Translations under genes and position numbers: made by a program
Assembly: GCF_035944375.1 (NCBI RefSeq)
Contig: NZ_DASZBE010000007.1
Length of the DNA stretch: 64,000 bases
Reading direction: 5' to 3' (one strand)
DNA from: Allobosea sp035944375
Lineage (GTDB): Bacteria; Pseudomonadota; Alphaproteobacteria; Rhizobiales; Beijerinckiaceae
The notes under the pieces: generated by a model
Told to the model about the DNA's origin: nothing
The model's input: the letters and a program-made list of their open reading frames with translations, nothing else
Database searches by the model: none
Part shown: one piece after another, positions 62,751 through 64,000 of the stretch
Layout of the letters: each line of letters starts with the position of its first letter
Numbering within the stretch: position 1 is the stretch's first letter

Positions 62751-62998
62751 AACAGATGATCGGGAGCGGCGTCGAGCATGGCCTCGACACCGTCGAGCGT
62801 GTCGTCATTGCTGCGCTTGGCGGCGGCGGGATCCTTGGACCGGGCATAGCCGTCGGCGCAGGCCATGAACTGCCAGAGCGACATGGCGCCGATCTGCTGG
62901 GGCGTGAAACCCATCACGACACCGAGTCCGTAGAACTCGCGGAAGTCGAGCTTTCCGTTCGGGCGCGCCGGGCCGCTCTTGTCCCTCGCGCCCGCGAT
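62747..62998 (-). CDS. Tail-assembly chaperone, -1 frame extension (lambda gpT-like)
   Basis: This frame continues the chaperone product after a predicted -1 slip at 62998-63004. It codes 83 residues: GKLDFREFYGLGVVMGFTPQ then QIGAMSLWQFMACADGYARS and DPAAAKRSNDDTLDGVEAML to DHLF. It resembles small tail-assembly chaperones (TAC_6 type: GLG, a Pro, a Trp, a Leu/Phe, an Ala-rich end). The fused product would be 190 residues. Internal GTG/ATG codons could also start it separately. Confidence 0.68.
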   Translation of the reverse strand: MAGARDKSGPARPNGKLDFREFYGLGVVMGFTPQQIGAMSLWQFMACADGYARSKDPAAAKRSNDDTLDGVEAMLDAAPDHLF

Positions 62999-63318
62999 TT
63001 TCCCACCGGTTCGTCCGGTTTGCCGAAGATCGTCTGCAGCAGAACGCTCTGGGCATAGAGCACGTTCTCCCCCCAGCGGCCCTCGACATAGGCGCGGCAG
63101 AGCTTCAGCGCGGGCACGGCCTCCATGCCGCCGCCGATCAGGCCGAGGCGCAGAGTGTGGAACACGTCCTGCGTCTTCCAGTGCCCGTGCTCGAGGCGCT
63201 TGGCGACGACGAGCGGCCCCGCATCGCAGAGCGTCTGCAGCTCCTCGAGCTGGGCCATGGGCAGGCAGAAGCGGTAGTCCCCGTCCGCCCAGGTCATCTC
63301 GACATGGCAGAGGCTCAC
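62914..63318 (-). CDS. Tail-assembly chaperone (lambda gpG-like; GTA gp10-type)
   Basis: A 134-residue protein with GTG start at 63318, overlapping the tail-tube stop. The body (WADGDYRFCLPMAQLEELQT; LRLGLIGGGMEAVPALKLCR; AYVEGRWGENVLYAQSVLLQ) matches gene transfer agent gp10-type tail chaperones. The last 28 residues after VGK are of low complexity (RARGTRAARRART), as expected if the main job is the upstream part and the rest is read only without frameshift. Binds the tape measure in lambda-like tail assembly. Confidence 0.75.
   Translation of the reverse strand: MSLCHVEMTWADGDYRFCLPMAQLEELQTLCDAGPLVVAKRLEHGHWKTQDVFHTLRLGLIGGGMEAVPALKLCRAYVEGRWGENVLYAQSVLLQTIFGKPDEPVGKSRARGTRAARRARTESSTSASSTDSVS
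62960..63004 (-). promoter_or_regulatory. Programmed -1 frameshift signal: G GGA AAA heptamer with GC stem
   Basis: On the minus strand GGGAAAA (63004-62998) is split as G GGA AAA in the first chaperone frame, which fits the X XXY YYZ rule; lambda uses G GGA AAG at the same place. Three bases later CGGGCGCG (62994-62987) pairs perfectly with CGCGCCCG (62967-62960) across a 19-base loop. A slip joins residue 107 to the -1 frame. Confidence 0.75.
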
Positions 63319-63776
63319 GACAGCGCCGCCACGTTGCTGCGCACGAGCTGGCCGTCGCCGGTGATGGTCACGCTGACCTGCCATTTCGAGCCGCGCTCGC
63401 CCGTGATGTCATGAGCGACATGGCCGGCGCCGGCGAACTGCAGATCCGGCGTGCCCGACCCCGTCCCGGCGCCGATCATGCGCAGGCGGATGCTCGTCGG
63501 CGTGCCCTTGTTGGTTGCAGCCCAGATCAGCGGCTCCGCTTCCTTGGCGAGGATGCCCTCGGCCTCGGCCGACCAGGCCAGCGAGAGCACGTCGGTGGAG
63601 CGCCACGCCGGCGCGTCCGGATCGTCGCAATCGGGAATGGTGACGTCGTTGGTGTCCTTCTCGACCGACAGCGACAGCGAGTTGAAGCCGCAGATCTTGT
63701 TGAACACCTCGGGGCTCTCGCCATCGCCGATATAGAGAATTCCCTTGCCGAAGGAGGTGACGGTCGGCTGAGCCAT
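63315..63776 (-). CDS. Phage major tail tube protein
   Basis: A 153-residue protein, mostly beta (GKGILYIGDGESPEVFNKIC; SLSLSVEKDTNDVTIPDCDD; GSKWQVSVTITGDGQLVRSN). Length and order (after a DUF3168-type gene and before the chaperones) fit siphophage tail tubes. It overlaps the chaperone start by 4 bases. Confidence 0.83.
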   Translation of the reverse strand: MAQPTVTSFGKGILYIGDGESPEVFNKICGFNSLSLSVEKDTNDVTIPDCDDPDAPAWRSTDVLSLAWSAEAEGILAKEAEPLIWAATNKGTPTSIRLRMIGAGTGSGTPDLQFAGAGHVAHDITGERGSKWQVSVTITGDGQLVRSNVAALS

Positions 63777-63816
63777 GATGGCCTCCGTTGAGTTGACGCG
63801 GTGGTGGGTGGACGGG

Positions 63817-64000
63817 TCAGGCCGCCGCGACGAGCGCGCGGAAGCTCAGGATGGACTGGCTGGTGACGCCGTCCGGGTCTTTCAGGTACCGGGTCTCGCT
63901 GTGCGCGATCTCCAGGAACTGCCAGGCCGGGCCGAGATCCAGCTCGGCCTCGTGCAGCGCCGAGTGAACCGCGCTAGCGATCGCCTTGCCGGTCGTCTGG
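63817..64000 (-). CDS. Tail completion protein (DUF3168-like), N-terminus cut by window edge
   Basis: The last 60 residues are seen (ALHEAELDLGPAWQFLEIAH; ETRYLKDPDGVTSQSILSFR; ALVAAA). The pattern R-Y-L-x-D-P-D-G-x-T-S followed by a strand FRALV is typical of DUF3168/head-tail connector completion proteins. It would lie between the connector genes and the tail tube gene. The start is beyond the window. Confidence 0.72.
   Translation of the reverse strand, partial: QTTGKAIASAVHSALHEAELDLGPAWQFLEIAHSETRYLKDPDGVTSQSILSFRALVAAA

Noticed and set aside
48118..64000. A gene transfer agent cluster instead of a prophage
   Set aside because: One chaperone and the NlpC/P60 gene resemble GTA parts, but the tail-tip protein, side fibres, lysis cassette and frameshift arrangement are those of a lambda-like siphophage, and the tail fibre set is unlike GTA gp15.

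Overview
The window looks like a chromosomal piece of a high-GC alphaproteobacterium of the order Hyphomicrobiales, possibly Bosea or a relative. The basis is very GC-rich coding, a fixNOQP-fixGHIS type cbb3 oxidase operon behind a perfect FNR/FixK box, many binding-protein transporters paired with GntR, LysR or XRE regulators, and dispersed palindromic intergenic repeats. The genus is inference.

1-42.7 kb is ordinary metabolic chromosome. In order: a DapA-like lyase, its GntR regulator, an orphan TctC-type binding protein and an RraA-like protein (1-3.5 kb); a methyl-accepting protein and a UDP-glucuronate-epimerase-like gene (3.6-6.2 kb); the complete cbb3 operon ccoNOQPGHIS, read leftward (14.2-6.3 kb); a leftward operon for a dipeptide-type importer without ATPases, plus creatininase-like, gamma-glutamyltransferase and 2-hydroxyacid dehydrogenase genes, with a divergent GntR (14.4-22.2 kb); an exported metallo-beta-lactamase-fold hydrolase with a divergent LysR gene; a CoA-transferase / acyl-CoA dehydrogenase / hydratase cluster; a full Liv-type ABC operon (27.9-32.8 kb); an AbrB/PIN toxin-antitoxin pair; aldehyde, alcohol and short-chain dehydrogenases; and a polar amino acid ABC operon with an FAD amine oxidase, a divergent XRE-cupin regulator and an M14-type deacylase (37.3-42.7 kb). 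Palindromic repeats lie directly 3' of three different binding-protein genes.

42.9-48.0 kb is an AT-rich accessory patch. Two units stand in tandem. Each starts with the 3' half of a tRNA-Pro(CGG) gene, from the anticodon region onward, followed about 45-50 bases later by a shared block of about 34 bp. Each then holds one foreign-looking gene: a P-loop NTPase in the first and an AIPR-family (abortive phage infection) protein in the second. Each closes with the same 81-bp segment. A frameshifted SRAP/YedK gene lies between the units. I read this as repeated integration at a tRNA-Pro attachment site with exchangeable defence cargo.

48.1-64 kb is the late region of a siphophage-like prophage that continues past the window. 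Leftward genes encode tail completion, tail tube, two tail-assembly chaperone frames joined by a predicted programmed -1 frameshift (G GGA AAA slippery site with an 8-bp GC stem), tape measure, minor tail proteins, an NlpC/P60 protein, a 1309-residue tail-tip protein, tail fibres and a lysis cassette. Several small rightward genes, two of them with signal peptides, interrupt the late region as moron-like cargo. No integrase, head genes or intact tRNA is in the window.
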